From Amoebidium appalachense (Eukaryota > Ichthyosporea): DNA of 64,000 nucleotides. Both the position numbers and the translations under genes were made by a program. Positions 1-14,066 of the stretch are shown here, piece after piece; position 1 is the stretch's first letter; every line of letters starts with the position of its first letter. The DNA lies in the NCBI GenBank assembly GCA_963693365.1, contig CAVNZM010000004.1, positions 12,586,001 through 12,650,000 of the forward strand. Reading direction: 5' to 3'. The notes under the pieces are model-generated. The model saw nothing but the letters and a program-made list of their open reading frames with translations. It was not told the DNA's origin and made no database searches.

Positions 1-97
1 AGGGGGCCACACCGACGATGCTACAAAGTAAGTGGACAGAAGGGTTCTTCTGTGCATCTTTGAATATACAACGTGCACACTTCACGGACTACTCTGA

Positions 98-470
<373 letters not shown>

Positions 471-508
471 AACACACGCACACGCATGCACGCCCGCGCG
501 CGCGCGCG

Positions 509-573
<65 letters not shown>

Positions 574-803
574 CCAGGACCACGGACCGTCTATCCTCGA
601 GCATGCCCTCTGTCCCCTCCCCCCTAGCCTCCAATGCCATCAAAAGGGAAACCCCCTCAGCAGCGGCACAAAAACTTACGGCAGCCGCAAGAGCAACCGA
701 ATTTACAAGGTGGGTTATCGGGAAACCGTCTTGGGATTATTGTCGCATTTAGGTGCTTCTCCATTTTTTTTTCCTTTTTTTTTTGTGTGTGTGTGTGTGT
801 TTG

Positions 804-859
<56 letters not shown>

Positions 860-873
860 GGCTGCTGCAGCCT

Positions 874-904
<31 letters not shown>

Positions 905-1454
905 GGGGAAGGTGGGGGGGGGGGGTAGGCCAAAGGTACATGAGGTATGGTGCGTAAGGTCTCCTCGTTTATAATAGGCAACTAGTTGAGGGGTAGACAC
1001 GTAATAATCTTCCGGGCTTCCCGGGCGCGCGGGGGGTGGGGGGTTGGGGGGGGGGTTGGAGGGGGGGAGGGGGGGGGGGGGGGGAGTGGGACGGATTGTT
1101 CCCTGACTGGTAAAAGCTGTCAGAGGTCAACAGGCCACATCGATCAATTTGGAGCCACACGAACTTTTTCCAAAAACACCGAGTCACGAGGGTTTATCGA
1201 ATAAGCTATGAAGGTAAATGAAATAGAGACATTAACAATGATGTGGTGCTACTCTTGTTGAGATCTGATGCTGCAAGTGACATCGTTTCAACTAGATGGG
1301 GGGATGGCGAAACAGCATAATAGTTACTGGTTTGCCCATGATATTGGTGTGTGTACTGACTTAGTTCTTTGGCCTGGGCAGGGAGATGTCTGCCGAGGAT
1401 GTGGACAAATATTTTAACGACCTGAATGTGCCGGACTTCAACATCGACGTGTAG
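574..1454 (+). CDS. 3' end of an unidentified intron-containing gene (partial)
   Basis: Two candidate exons fit in phase: 574-709 (acceptor after the CA array, donor AG/GTGGGT) and 1382-1454 (acceptor GGGCAG, ending in TAG). Together they give about 68 residues: an Ala/Ser/Thr-rich stretch and an acidic C-terminus ending DFNIDV. A third candidate exon, 1124-1213, is also in phase but puts a TGA in frame near its end, so I leave it out. Upstream exons lie outside the window. I recognise no family. The acidic final exon looks coding; the join is inferred from splice signals only. Confidence 0.4.
755..1085. repeat. Homopolymer cluster (T, G, T, G tracts)
   Basis: This intronic stretch has T runs, a G run of about 50 bases at 806-857, a T run at 872-899 and GGGGG-rich sequence to 1085. 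Similar tracts recur through the left 38 kb and are absent from the right half. Confidence 0.9.
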
Positions 1455-1684
1455 CGGTGGTTGGTTGCGCACAGTATATGCATCAACACGGGTGTGTTGT
1501 TTCTGCTTATTCTTCTCACAATTTTGTGTTTTGGGGAGGGATAAATACTCTTCTTGTCCTATTAATCCTTCACATGTGGTTTGTTGCATCCATCGTACGT
1601 TTGGCTCTTGCCATTATAGTGTATAAGCTGATTTTTCGTAGCTGTCCTGGTTGTTTTATTTATATCATACTTTACTAACAGGAT

Positions 1685-1719
<35 letters not shown>

Positions 1720-1920
1720 GAGAGAGAGAGAGAGAGAGAGCCGGGGGGGGGGGGGGGGGGGTTATGAATCGTGGATGAATATCTTCTACTCTAATGCACG
1801 AACGTACTACACTTACGCAGCTTACTAGGAAGCACTCATTCCCATATTCCCACCTCCGCCACCGCGGCACCATCCACCAAACGCCACCACGTGCATCATC
1901 GAGACACACGCACACACATT

Positions 1921-1982
<62 letters not shown>

Positions 1983-2366
1983 GCACCCCCGCACGTACAT
2001 TCTTACGCTTAACACGTGTGCCTAGTTGTGCTTTCGGCACCAGCCTCCTTTCGTAGACTCTCTAACTGAAGTTACAAAAGCGCCCTAGGCGAATTCCTTT
2101 TATTATAAATTAAATATATATTTATCTAATCCTACCAAGGAATAAGTATTAGGGCTAAAAATTTCTAAGTGGTGACCTGGCGCGTCGTTGCGCCTCGAAG
2201 CAAAGTATGATGGCAGCAATAAAGTGAATAATGATGTGACCGACCGCGTTGAGTGGTGTGTGTTAAGGCGCGTTATGTTGTGTGATGCCGCCAACATATT
2301 GTTGCCGGCTCAGAACATTGCCGGCTTGGCTCGGCATGGCATGAACACACAGGAAATACCACCATA

Positions 2367-2399
<33 letters not shown>

Positions 2400-2762
2400 A
2401 CCACCACCAGGACGCCGCGAGCGCGCTGTACATCGCATGGTTAAGATGCTTGATTGATCTGGAAGGTACACATAGACGTTTGCCATTCAATCAAAGTGTC
2501 TTTTATTGAGGTACACCGACGTGAAATGTTGAATATATATGTCATCTTCCACGAATCTATCTCCGGGACCTCTCGTCTCTCTCCCTCTCGCTCCGATCTC
2601 TTCCCTCCCCCCCCTCCTCCCCCCCCTCCCTTCGAGCCTCCGACTCTATTTTTAAGCACACACACACACACACCATACATACTTTTTTTCGAGGAAGAGG
2701 GGGGGGAGGGGGGGGGGGGGGGGAGGTTACTAGTAACACACAAGGAAAAGGTTTTTTTTTTT

Positions 2763-2794
<32 letters not shown>

Positions 2795-2970
2795 GGACTC
2801 TGAAGTTGAGGGGGGGGGGGGGGAGGGGGGGGGATGTAAGGAAAAGTTAAAAAGTTGTTACAAAAGTGCCTTCCTGAATCCACACTGCAAACAAATCTCG
2901 CCAGCAGTGAAAAAAAAAAGAAGTAATTAAAGCACCACCAATTTGAAGCCTACTACTTACATACATAGAT
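1455..2970. other. Intergenic region with homopolymer and CA tracts
   Basis: No gene is supported here. It holds G tracts at 1686-1718 and 1742-1760 flanking a GA run, a CA array at 1920-1981, C tracts at 2369-2399, and T and G tracts at 2753-2833. It separates the 3' ends of two convergent genes. Confidence 0.7.
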
Positions 2971-3462
2971 TCACTTGGTGTACGAGTCTGTCTCAGTGCC
3001 CCCCATGTTCCACAAATGCGTCTCTGTGTCAGTCGGTGTGTTTCCCACTGTGCCACTCCCCGGCCCTACACCAGCAAACAATTTGCCTGGGTCCTTGCGC
3101 AAAATCTCAGACACAGGCGTGCCCGGGTCGTCCGTGGGCGTGTACCCCCCCATGTCTAGCTCATATGCGCCGTGCGTGTCCACTTCTCCCCCTGCCTTCT
3201 CTCCTTCACCTCCCTTCCCTGTCGCCTTTTCAAACTCTTTCACTTTTCCCTTGGGTAGGGGAAGGCCTGGAAGGTCACCATACGATGCTCGGCGTGCAGC
3301 GGTTTTTGGGTCATTTTGGGGTGGGGAAGAGCGACCACGAAGGATATCCGAGTCTGACTCTGTAGTGGTGGTGGCGGTCATAGAACGACGACGGCGTGGC
3401 GTGGTATCAGGTAGGGCGGAGGAAGAAACGGGCCTTTTCTTGCGTTCGATGGGAGTCTCCAT
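2971..3462 (-). CDS. Disordered Ser/Pro/Gly-rich protein, single exon
   Basis: A 163-residue frame with an ATG start and TGA stop. The N-terminus is basic (about residues 5-30: ERKKRP then RRRR), followed by a Thr/Ser/Asp stretch, a Lys/Gly/Glu-rich middle and a Gly/Thr/Pro-rich C-terminus. No signal peptide, membrane segment or known domain is visible. Composition is low in hydrophobic residues, as in disordered proteins. It runs convergently with the gene ending at 1454 and divergently from the UPF0729 gene at 5074. The coding call rests on length and on absence of the simple repeats around it. Function unknown. Confidence 0.55.
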   Translation of the reverse strand: METPIERKKRPVSSSALPDTTPRRRRSMTATTTTESDSDILRGRSSPPQNDPKTAARRASYGDLPGLPLPKGKVKEFEKATGKGGEGEKAGGEVDTHGAYELDMGGYTPTDDPGTPVSEILRKDPGKLFAGVGPGSGTVGNTPTDTETHLWNMGGTETDSYTK

Positions 3463-5073
3463 CGTGTTGTGTGGTCTAGTTACTTCCCTGTTCCTGGTCT
3501 ATTGAGACTAACACAGTAGATGAACGGAAGAGAGCTCTAATAATTAGTGAAACGAGCGAACCACAAAGGTTTCAGTTCAAGCTGTTAGTTAACCCGCAAC
3601 TGCAAAATGGTACACCGTGACATCTCAACCAAGCTATTCAATGTAATGGGACAGCATGTTCAGGAACAGTCACTCAGTGCAGGTGTTCTTGTGGCCACAT
3701 CGCGCATCTCACACTGTCACACACCCAGGCCTAGGACTCAGCATCATTGCACACAAAAGCAAACAAAAGCACGACCCAGATCTACACAGGAATGCAATTC
3801 AAAAGTATTTTTTCACATGATTGGATGAACTTCTGAAGTCCAACTCTGTCTATAGGCAGACCAGGCGGGGGCGAGCAAAACATAAAACGGCGATGTTTCG
3901 TTGGCAACCATCGGACAGGCAAGAGCTCATGGCTCTGAACTGACTGCACAAGCGCTTGATACTCGGAAAACTTGTGCAAACAACCCAGTGAATGCACGCC
4001 AACATCAGCTGCGCATACCCACAGGCTCTTAAGGTCTTGTCTATGCTCGAGCACCCATACGCACTGATGCGTGGACACTGGCACGCCCTTTCATGTTCAT
4101 AATCCCGTAAATGAGTCACCGTGAAGCTAATCCCGTAAATGAGTCATCGTGTAAGCTACCGTTTAAAACCAGACTTATCGATGGTCCCTTTTCCCCCAAG
4201 CATTCAACACCCAAGACGGCTTTACCCCATTGACATCGATAACAATTTAAAACGATGCAGGTCTGGGCTAATTAGAGTCGAACAAGAGTTGTATACTACG
4301 CCGAAAGAGTACGGAGGCCAAGCTCGCAAAAATCTCTGAAAATCTTGATGCAGTGTAATACTTGACATCGCTTTGTGGTTACACAGGGTGAGGGTGGGAA
4401 GGGGTCACACCATATGCATGGATCAATAACCAGTTGCAATTGCTACTTCAAACAAGTACACTCAACAACTTGCAACAACACTTCAAACAAGTACACTCAA
4501 AGTGCCTTACCTGCTGTTGGGGCGTAAATATTGTGTCGCATATGCGTTGGTATCAATGCCTCCATAACCTCACAAGCTAGCTATATTATCTCTTTATACA
4601 ACCACATTTTTGTCGAAATGCAGAGCTCAGTAATACACTGGAATCACGAATTCCCACTGACGTCAACCTCGCTTTCAACCTCCGCGGCCTAAATCTAAAT
4701 CACATTCACGCCGGTCCACGGGTGCTGATGACGTAGCATCGTTCATCTGATTGGAGGAGCGTACATTACATATATGCATTGATTGGTCCTGAATCTTTCA
4801 ACATTCCTACATATTGCACGATTGCTTGACACGGTAAGTAGATTAAATGATCTCTGCAGGGAATTAGCTTGTTTTAATTTTTAGTTCAGATCTACTGAAT
4901 AAATGCTAGCGTATGATTAGGCAAAAAACAGTTAATTGTTTGTTTGATTTCCTTTCGATCTGACTGGTGGCCGGGCCGGCTGAGTCAAAACTCGAGTCGA
5001 CTTCAGCCAACTCGGTCGCGACTCCAAAAGTTTTTACCCCTCGTCTTTTGCTGGCCTGAGAGAACCCACGAAA
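3463..5073. promoter_or_regulatory. Intergenic region between divergent genes
   Basis: The region lies between genes starting at 3462 (minus) and 5074 (plus). It has a 28-bp tandem duplication at 4101-4157 containing TGAGTCA (AP-1/GCN4-like) and a second duplicated motif at 4445-4500 (ACTTCAAACAAGTACACTCA twice). ATTGG motifs at about 4752 and 4783 lie some 300 bp before the UPF0729 start. ORFs at 3782-4119 look non-coding. No other gene is supported. Confidence 0.5.
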
Positions 5074-5757
5074 ATGGTGTGCATTACGTGCATTCTCTAC
5101 CCTGCGCTCCTGCTTTTGTGGACGCTTATTTCTAAGTGGCTGTGGCCGAAGAAGGTGGAGGAGGGGACCGAGGCAACACAAGACAAGGCAAGTGTGAGGC
5201 TCAGTGCGGTGAACTGGCTGCCAGTCTGCGGGCTGCTTATTGCTTTTCCAGAAACAAGTGCCTGATTTTGGAGCATTGATGCGAGGGAATACCTTTGGGA
5301 CCCTGAAGATAATTTTTTTGCATTGGGATTTTGATAATTGAGTTTTGTAGCCTTTCCCCTCCCCCTTCGGTCTTTTTATGCAATTGACGCACGCGAAACG
5401 ACAAGATAGACTTGTGTATTTCTCACGAGAAGACGATGGGCTACTTTCCTTCGCTCGGCAGAAAGAAACATCGCCGTTGTGGACTCCCAGTAAATGCTTG
5501 CTTGGTGATCGAAGCTGGCTTGCACAGGCATGGTTACCCCTACTTACTGCTTCCTCTCCTCACAGAGCGACCCACAATTAACTGTCGAGAAAGAAAAGAC
5601 TATCGACGAAAAGGAATGCTGTGCCGACAATGCCACCACGGGCGCGCAAGAAACTAAGTCAGATGAGAAGAAGACGGGGGGCTGCCCTTTCAGTTACATG
5701 GCCAGCCTGGCTGGGGCTACACTACCTGTCGACCACCCAAAGGTGAAGGCCGACTAA
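5074..5757 (+). CDS. UPF0729 (C18orf32-like) small membrane protein
   Basis: Exons 5074-5187 and 5566-5757 give 101 residues. The protein opens with MVCITCILYPALLLLW and continues to WPKK near residue 26; this Met-Val-Cys-Ile-x-Cys-Ile start, one hydrophobic segment and WPKK match the UPF0729/C18orf32 family, which in animals is linked to the ER and lipid droplets. The second exon is charged and ends in a short tail with one Cys pair. The intron (5188-5565) begins GCAAGT after AAG and ends TCACAG, a textbook GC-AG intron; phase is 0. Function in this organism is unknown. The family call is good; the tail is longer than in the human protein as I know it. Confidence 0.8.
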
Positions 5758-6347
5758 TGTTATGTATTATATTAGGAGGGCTATTTATATAAGGGCTTTT
5801 TTTTTTTTTTTACGAGGTCAGGGTGCTTCTGGAGGTACTTGCTTTTAACTTAAGGTTATTTTTGAAGGACAAATCAGTGTTTCACATGGCGCGTTGAAAG
5901 TTAGAGAGCCGTGACTATGAAAGGGAATATGTAGAGTAAACTTAATCTCAGGGCATTATCTGGTAATATGTTTCTGAAATAAACAGGACTCTTGACGCAT
6001 TCGGTGTTTGCCTGATTGTGATACGAGTGTACTTTCGCTAATACAGCTGCACTCGAACACCTGCTCGCACAAGCTACCACACACGCTTTGAAGTTATGTT
6101 TGGACACGTGCTTGCATGCAGCATCACGAATTACATGCACGCATTTTCACGTGCACAGGTTCCTACACGGATACACATAGTGTTTATAGGAGCTGTAAAC
6201 ACGTGTACACACGCACACACAGTAAACACGTCCACCATACACGCACGCCCACTTGCATGCATGGATGCACACACACACCACACACACGAAAGTGCACGTG
6301 CATGACCCCACACACACCCGTGCACACGCACACGCACATACACTGTG

Positions 6348-6402
<55 letters not shown>

Positions 6403-7232
6403 GGTGCACATGCACATGCACATACACGCGCGCGTACACACACACGCACATACACACATCTGCGCGTACACACATGCACATGCACGCATGCACGCTCGCG
6501 CGCGCACACACACAACACGCACACACACACACACACGTGCATGTGCACGTGCATGCCCACACACACCCGTGCACACGCACACGCACCTGTACACATTCGC
6601 ACGCACACCCGTGCACGCGCACACACACGTATGCACACACGCACACGCACACACACTCGCGCACCCGTGCACACGCACATGCACGTGCATACACGCGCGC
6701 GCGCGCACGCACACGCACACAATGTCATGTGCTCGCGCATACACGCACACACACCACACGCACACACGCATGCGCGCTTGCGCGCGCACACACATAACAC
6801 GCACACCCACACACGCACACGCACACACACACACACACACACACGCATGCACATGTACATACCTTTTCTGCTGTCTTCAGTTCTGCCTTGCTCTTGAATA
6901 GTTTGTAACAAGCCCCCCCCCCCCCCCCCAAAAAAAAAAAAAAAAAAAAACGAAAAAATCAACAGATAAAACGAAATATAGCATCCCGTCACAAATCACT
7001 ACACACATGCACTTCACACACCCTCGTTGCTAACACCCGCACCACACCTCACCACACACAAGCACACCTGTCTGCGAATGAGCGAGTTCTGCAGGCACAG
7101 GCACACACACAATTGTGTGCACTGACACACACACATTAGTCAGTGCTCCCAAACATTGTGTTGGTGCATTATGTCACACGTACGCGTATGTGTGCGCACA
7201 CACAGACACATCCACATAATCGGGTTTGCATA

Positions 7233-7267
<35 letters not shown>

Positions 7268-8155
7268 TCGTTTTAGCTCTTAAAGTAGGTGACATACACA
7301 CAACTGCCTGAAGCACACCGTGAAGCATGCCGATGTGTACCTAAGTGCAGTCACTGACTGCTTTTCCTGTGGTTTAAAATAGTGTATATGTTTGTGCTAT
7401 GATTAGGCTCTTTTGCTTGTTCACACACACAACCCATGTTATGGTATATCACAGCTCGCACTCACGCACACAAAAACATACACGTACATGTCAATAATTA
7501 GAGGATAACAGGCCGAGTATGTATACTACACATGCGATCTGATGCGAAATTTCATCCCCACGACACACGACCTTAATGTTTTTAAATTGCTGTCAATTGA
7601 ATAACCCTGGGAGGCAAAGAGGGGGGGGGGGGGAGGCTGGATTTTTGTGACATTTTGTCTTTTGATGTACCTTCCATATTCAACTTTACTCCTAGTCCTT
7701 TATGCAAACATCCGGGGAAGCTACTAGTGTTGGGGGCAGGAGGCACACACACTGGAGCGTTAAATTTCTCCTCTTTTCTCCAACGTATGATACTTGCATA
7801 CTTGCACGGTAACCGTGAAACGGAGACAGAGCACGCACAAGCCAGCACCGTACTGGGCTTGCACAAATAAGCTTAACTCACACAGGTATACAGAATACCC
7901 CGTACCCATGATACTGGCACTGTTCACACATGATTTATGACACACCGTACAGTATCAATTATGTAACCCCTTCCCGTCCCCCCTCCCCCCTCCCCCCCGG
8001 TCCCCCCCCCCCCCCCCCCCCCCCCCCCCACACGCACACACACACACGGCCCTCTGGAGAGAGGGCAGTGGGGTTACCGAAAATGGAGGGCCTTAATAAT
8101 ATTACTTTTCGAGACGGCCGTGAATGTTGTTCACATGTGACCCCCTCCTCCCCCC

Positions 8156-8186
<31 letters not shown>

Positions 8187-9196
8187 GGGCCATTAGCTGG
8201 ACTCCTCGCATCAACAGGTTACTTTGATGGGCAAATAGGAACACAAAACTCACGTCACCACAGGGGAGCCTCTGAGATACGGGCGCGGCGTGCACACACA
8301 GTCACACACGCACAAACACACACGTATACACGCGCACTTATTGCACAATAACTAGTAATTATAATCCACACTTGAGTGCCTATCGAACGAGTTGACATTA
8401 TCAGGTAGTAAATCATTTTGCTCAACCGTGGGGTGCCTTCGTATATTGAGTCTAACCGTGTATGTAGTTCATAGTAGTAGGCATACATTACATTTCTGCA
8501 CCCACCATCTGATGATGATAGATAACATATATCCAAAAGTAGTATAACATATATCCAAAAGTAGTATATACCGGCCATTATGTACACCATGTATGGACCT
8601 ACTTGTATATATTGTTATAGTATATGACTTTATGTTCATTTGATTAAATGACCTTTACACATTGTGTGTGCATTTCACCTAATATTAGTACAAGGATACA
8701 TGTCCTAAAAAAACAAAAACAAAAAAAACAGTTTTAGGATATGTTCTGTCCTGAGAGTGAAGCATACAATACCTCAATCCAGTCAAAGGAACCAGGTAAA
8801 AAGACAAAATACGCACAACAGCACTTGGGTGCATTTGTTTGTGTGTGTGTGTGTGTGCATATGTTTTGTGTAGCCTCACATCCAGTCGTATACTAACTGC
8901 TACTAATAGGCAATGAAAGTCAATTCAAAGAGCAGTAATGTACATACCAAACACCCTCAAATCAACAGCCCCGCACCCTTCAGGTTGGCATGTGATATTA
9001 TACACTTTAACGGGGAGGGAGGGGTTGTGGGTTGGGGATCTATAAGGGGGGGGGAAGAAAAAAGGATAACGAGCAACGAGCACTAACAACTCATAATTTG
9101 GAAAACTGCTGGTGCGGGACGCCGACACTAAGCAGTAGAGAACATATGATACCTGCTATCTTTAACAATCACCGTGTGGTTCACACATGCCGTTGG
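5758..9196. other. Long intergenic region with CA-rich arrays
   Basis: No gene is supported. CA/CG-rich arrays run from about 6090 to 6860 and from 7080 to 7265; C and A tracts lie at 6914-6950; C tracts lie at 8003-8029 and 8146-8172. A 24-bp tandem duplication (ATATATCCAAAAGTAGTATA) sits at about 8524-8571. Long frames over the CA arrays are repeat artefacts. A fragment ending at 8925-9010 (minus) could be an extra 3' exon of the methyltransferase gene, but this is unproven. Confidence 0.6.
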
Positions 9197-9592
9197 CTAG
9201 GGGCAGTTAAAGGTACGTGCACCTTTGCTCATGTAGCGCAGGAAGCATGCCAGCCTCTCACTCTGCACCTTGTGTGTCTCCCCGACCACACGGCCCACTC
9301 GTGACCTGCCCATTCACCATAGCCGTGAGAATGACTTCAAATGTTATGTGTGTTAATTAAGCCTATGCATGTGTGTGAGTGCCAAGAGTGTGCAAGTCTT
9401 TGTTGTGTGTTTGTGCTGATCTATGCGGGTGTTGAAGGTGGGGGAGATGTAGAGTGGGGCGGGAAGAGATGGCATATAGACTGCATAGAAGAAGATCAAT
9501 CGGTTGTAGTGGCCGTGCCCGTGCATGGGTCAGTATTGCTCTAACTTTCTTCTCCCACGTCTTTATCTTGTGTGGGTAGGGATTTTCTTTTT

Positions 9593-9632
<40 letters not shown>

Positions 9633-9659
9633 CGCGCGCTTTCTTTTTTTTTTTTTTTT

Positions 9660-9711
<52 letters not shown>

Positions 9712-9924
9712 TCCTTACATGTCGGCCAGTGCAGGGGTGGAGAGCATGACCTCCCTCTCGCAGCCCTCGCAGTCTATTTTTAGCAGCGCCACCCTGCTCT
9801 CGGCCATTTCAATCACAGCACTGAGACTGCGGGTAGGCACGGCAACACCCTGCCCTGATTGGCTGGCCCGGGAATTGGCAGGGTTGGACTCGTCGTATGA
9901 GATCCACAGTGTCTGTGTGTGTGT

Positions 9925-9975
<51 letters not shown>

Positions 9976-10617
9976 AACGACGGACACCACAGTGCAGAAG
10001 TTGCATAGCACACACAGAGTATGCACGTGCCTGCGTGTGTGCGTACGTGTGTGTGTGTGTGTGTAGGGGGGGGGAGGGGGGGGGGAGTATATGTAGCTCA
10101 GCGTACATGGCACAGAACTTCGAAAACAAGGTTTGAAGGTAGGACAGCGGGAGGGAACTGTGAGGGGGATATTGACTTGGGATTCAGTATTATGAGCAAG
10201 CCACCACAACATATCCCACGTGCACATCTAAAACGTGACAAATGAAGAAAAAGCTTGATCGTTTCAGAGAGAGTCTGTGGCCTATACCACATGCCTACCT
10301 TCAGTTAAGCATTAACTTAACCGCTGTACATGGCATATTGTTGATCTGTGAACTTACCCTTCCGTCTGCAGTAATGCCGTGGGGCAATATTGCCAGCCTG
10401 TTGGCCACCCCGTTTGCCACGGCATTGTACATCAGATAGCGCCTGTTCTCGGCTAGCGGCTCCACACTGAGCACACGCACACCTGAAAAACACCATGTCA
10501 GTCTGGAAACCCTAGTTCCCCGGAAAAGGGTGACAACGGAAGATTAAGGGTAGAAAAGATCGGTCTGTGGCATTGGGGCTATAGGTGGCGCTGAACAACA
10601 AGCCAGTTGCAGGGACA

Positions 10618-10669
<52 letters not shown>

Positions 10670-13600
10670 ACACGCGCGAAGATTGGGGGGGGGGGGGGGG
10701 GGAGGGGGGAGGGGGGAGGGGAGGGGGGAGGGGGGGAGAGAAACGAGGGCCACAATGGTGTTACGTGAAGGGGACTGGAATGAAGGCACAGCACAAAAAG
10801 ACACGAACTCCAATCCCCCCCCCCCCCCCCCCCTCCCCCCTCGATATAGCTGCACCTCGCCTATACCTCCCGGGTTCTCAGTCAACACACTCTCACGCTT
10901 CCCGTTATTTCATTCCTTCCCTTCCCTTCGCTTATCAACATCTTATCCCCGCGGCTTTTCTTTTCCTAGATTTTGTCTCCCTCCAATTTCCTTGTTTATC
11001 TCTCGCTGTTTCCCTCCCTTTTTCTCTTCGCGATAAAACACGGTGTATATGTTTTGGAAAATGCTTATGTTGGATTTAGATTTCCCTCACCACTTCAGAG
11101 TTACCCCCCCCCCCCCCCCCCCCCCTTCTCAACTGCACATGAGGAGAGGAACATGCATCCCCCCCCCCCCCCCCCCCCCCCCCCCCACCCACCCACCTAT
11201 CCCCCCCCACCCCCTCTCTCCCCTTCTCAACTGCACATGATGAAAGGAACATGGTAAGTCTAAAAATGACAGGTATTTTGGCTATAGGGGACACTGGGGG
11301 AGAGGGGGGCCACGGGGGCGGGGGAGGGGGGGGGGGGGGGGGGGGGGGGAGGGGGGGGGGGGGGAGGGGGGGGGGGGGGGGGGGGGGGGGAGGGGGGGGG
11401 GGGGGGGGGGGGGGGGCATTACCGGGATGCTGTAAGAGTGCAGCAATTGCAAATGTGCCGATGTTGCCTCCGATATCCACTATGGTGTCACCGTCTGTGG
11501 GTGAAATAAGACTATATGAGATTGGCACGTGCTGATTGGACGGGGTTTGTTGCTAAGATTTAATGGCTGTGTGGGACTGGTCGTGAATTCTAGTCCCGTG
11601 CAAAACAACCAATCGTGCATCACGGTATTGTGGCGTGTTTGTGGTGGGTAAGGAATGGATGTCGGGAAAGTTAGAGGGCGTGAGGCAGGATGGAATGAGG
11701 CCATGTGTGTGTGTCCGGGATCGGGGAAGCTGAGGTGTGCATGTGTGTTTGTCTCTGTATGTGTGTGTGGGGGGGGGGGGGGGGGGGGGGGGAGGGGGGC
11801 AGAAGATTAAGAAGGGGAAGGGGAGGAGGGAACAGGTGCAGGGGAGAGGAAGTGCACGGAACCAAGAAGAAAGAATTATCAAAGGGTTTAGGGGAAATTG
11901 TGGGGAAACGACTGGGGTGAGGAAAGGGAGGAAGGGAGAGGGGGTGGGTAGGGGCTAGGAGAACCTTGAACGGGGGTGTCACAAATCTTGTAGACGTCTT
12001 CTGAAAACTCGGTGGCAATGTTGGCACCTTTCAGGTTGTGCCCCCACATGCGGAATGGCCTGTGTGTGTGTATGTGTGTGCGTGTGTGTGGGTGTGTGTG
12101 TGTGCGTGTGTGTGTGTCTGGTTGTGTGTCTGGGTGTGTGTTTGTGTGTTTGTGTGTATGTGTGTTCACGCGCATATCCATGTGTGTGAGTGAGTGAGAG
12201 GGGGCGTGTGTGTGCTTGAGTGTGTGGCTGTGTACATGGGTGTATGGGGCGCGTGTGTGTGTGCATGTGCATGTGCATGTGCATGTGAGTGAGTGAGTGA
12301 GCGTGCATTGGGTTGTGTGTGTATGGTGCATGTCACTGTAAATGCTGTGTGTGTGTGCGTGTGTGTGTGTGCTGGAGCGTCTGCATGCCTGTGTGTATGT
12401 ACGTGCACGTGCGCGCTCACGTGTATGTGCATGTGCCCATGTATGTGTGTGTTCATGTGTGGGTGCATGTGAGTGTGAAAATGTGTGTGAAAATGTGTGT
12501 GTGCGCGCGTGTGTGTGTGTGTGTACGTGTGTGCAGGCGAGCGTAGGTGCGCACTGTGTGCATGTCTTCGTTGACATGTTTATACGAACTTGTGCACACC
12601 CATCAGTGTATTTATCTATGCAACGGTGTTTTCTCTCCGTTGAAATCCCCGTGAAGCAAGAGACTCGAGAGTGTAGAATTTAGACTGTTAGAAAAAGTGC
12701 CCGGGCACACGGAGGGTGGGTTTTGAGGGGGGGAAGGGGCCCAAGTGGGGGGGCGGGGGGGAGATATTGAAGAGGTTGAGTGGGGTGGGGTGAGGGGTGG
12801 TGGGGGGGGGAGCGGGAGGAGAGGAGAAGCCGCCCTCAATATGCAGATAGACTGCACACCATCAAAACTGTTCAGTATGTGTGCGCCCGCATGCCAAAAA
12901 AGGTGTGGAGCTTTTGGCCGTCACGGTGCCTTTGTTGGTGCATCCAAAGAGTCTGTGAAAGCAGAGGGGTACTGCTTCTATCGCCTAGTGCATGCAAAAG
13001 GCAAGGTTTGGTGTTCCCGTATCCAGGTCAGAGTTTATGCAACTCCCGCGTGAATGTGTGAGTGCTTGCCTGTGACTGTGCCTGAATGCTAAGACACGTG
13101 AGCAGTACTCCTTGCATATTACGGATTTGTGTGCGCGCACCACAGTGTGAAGCCCGTGTGCGGGTGTGTGCCCAGGTGTGCTTGTGTGTGCTCATGCCTG
13201 TGTTCGCCTGCACGTGCTCTTGTTTGCACAGATCTGAAGTATTGTAAGGAACGGTCTGCCTCTTTTTTGTGTTTGCAAGCGTGTGGATGTGTCTGCGTGT
13301 TTGTGTGCGTGTGTACGTGCAGCAAGCACGTAAAACCACAAGGGGGTGGATGTGGCCTGGTGTCGAGTTGTGTGTGTGTGCACGTGCGGGTATGCATCTC
13401 TAGATCCTGTGTCCGTGTGTGTTTTGTCTGCCTATCTACTTGGACGTGTGTGTGTGTGTGTGTGTGTGTGTGGATGGGCGGATGTTCGGTGCAAGCAGAG
13501 GGTGTCGATGCTTACCTGCCACAGGGAAGCTGTATGGTGACATCATCACCCACTGGGGGCTCCCCGTCCCATACGGCCGTAAGCACCTGAGGACCCAGCG

Positions 13601-14010
13601 CCACTGGTTTCTGCGCCAGCCCGAATGCACGTGCAACTAGAAGTTGTGGGGTGCAGGTGGGCAGACGGGGGGAGGGGGAGGGGGGGGAGGGGGGGGGGGG
13701 TAGTTAGAGCTGGCTCAGATAGAAACACGCCACCCAAACCAAATTATCATAGCAGGAAAAGGTGGATAAAGTGTGCTGCAAAAAAACTGGCAGTCTGTGA
13801 GTGTGGGAAACATGGCGTGAGCCAGAAAGAAGGGAAAGTATACGTTTTCCATGCGTGTGTAGACCCTAAACCTTGGCAGCAAGGTCACAGGTGAAATGCA
13901 CGGCTCCAGGCACAGCTGTGTAAGAGACCACAAATTGGGGAAACCTGCAGCTAGTTGGGCATGTGTGCGTGCGTGTGCGTGTGCGTGTGCGTGTGCGTGT
14001 GCGTGTGCGT

Positions 14011-14066
<56 letters not shown>

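Noticed and set aside
1124-1213. Possible middle exon of the first gene
   Set aside because: In phase but carries an in-frame TGA; skipping it is phase-compatible.
6116-6992. ORFs over CA/CG-rich DNA
   Set aside because: Open in many frames on both strands; repeat artefact.
13872-13915. Possible extra exon of the FkbM gene
   Set aside because: Splice signals exist, but including it breaks the phase; the first exon joins directly to 13516-13636 in frame.
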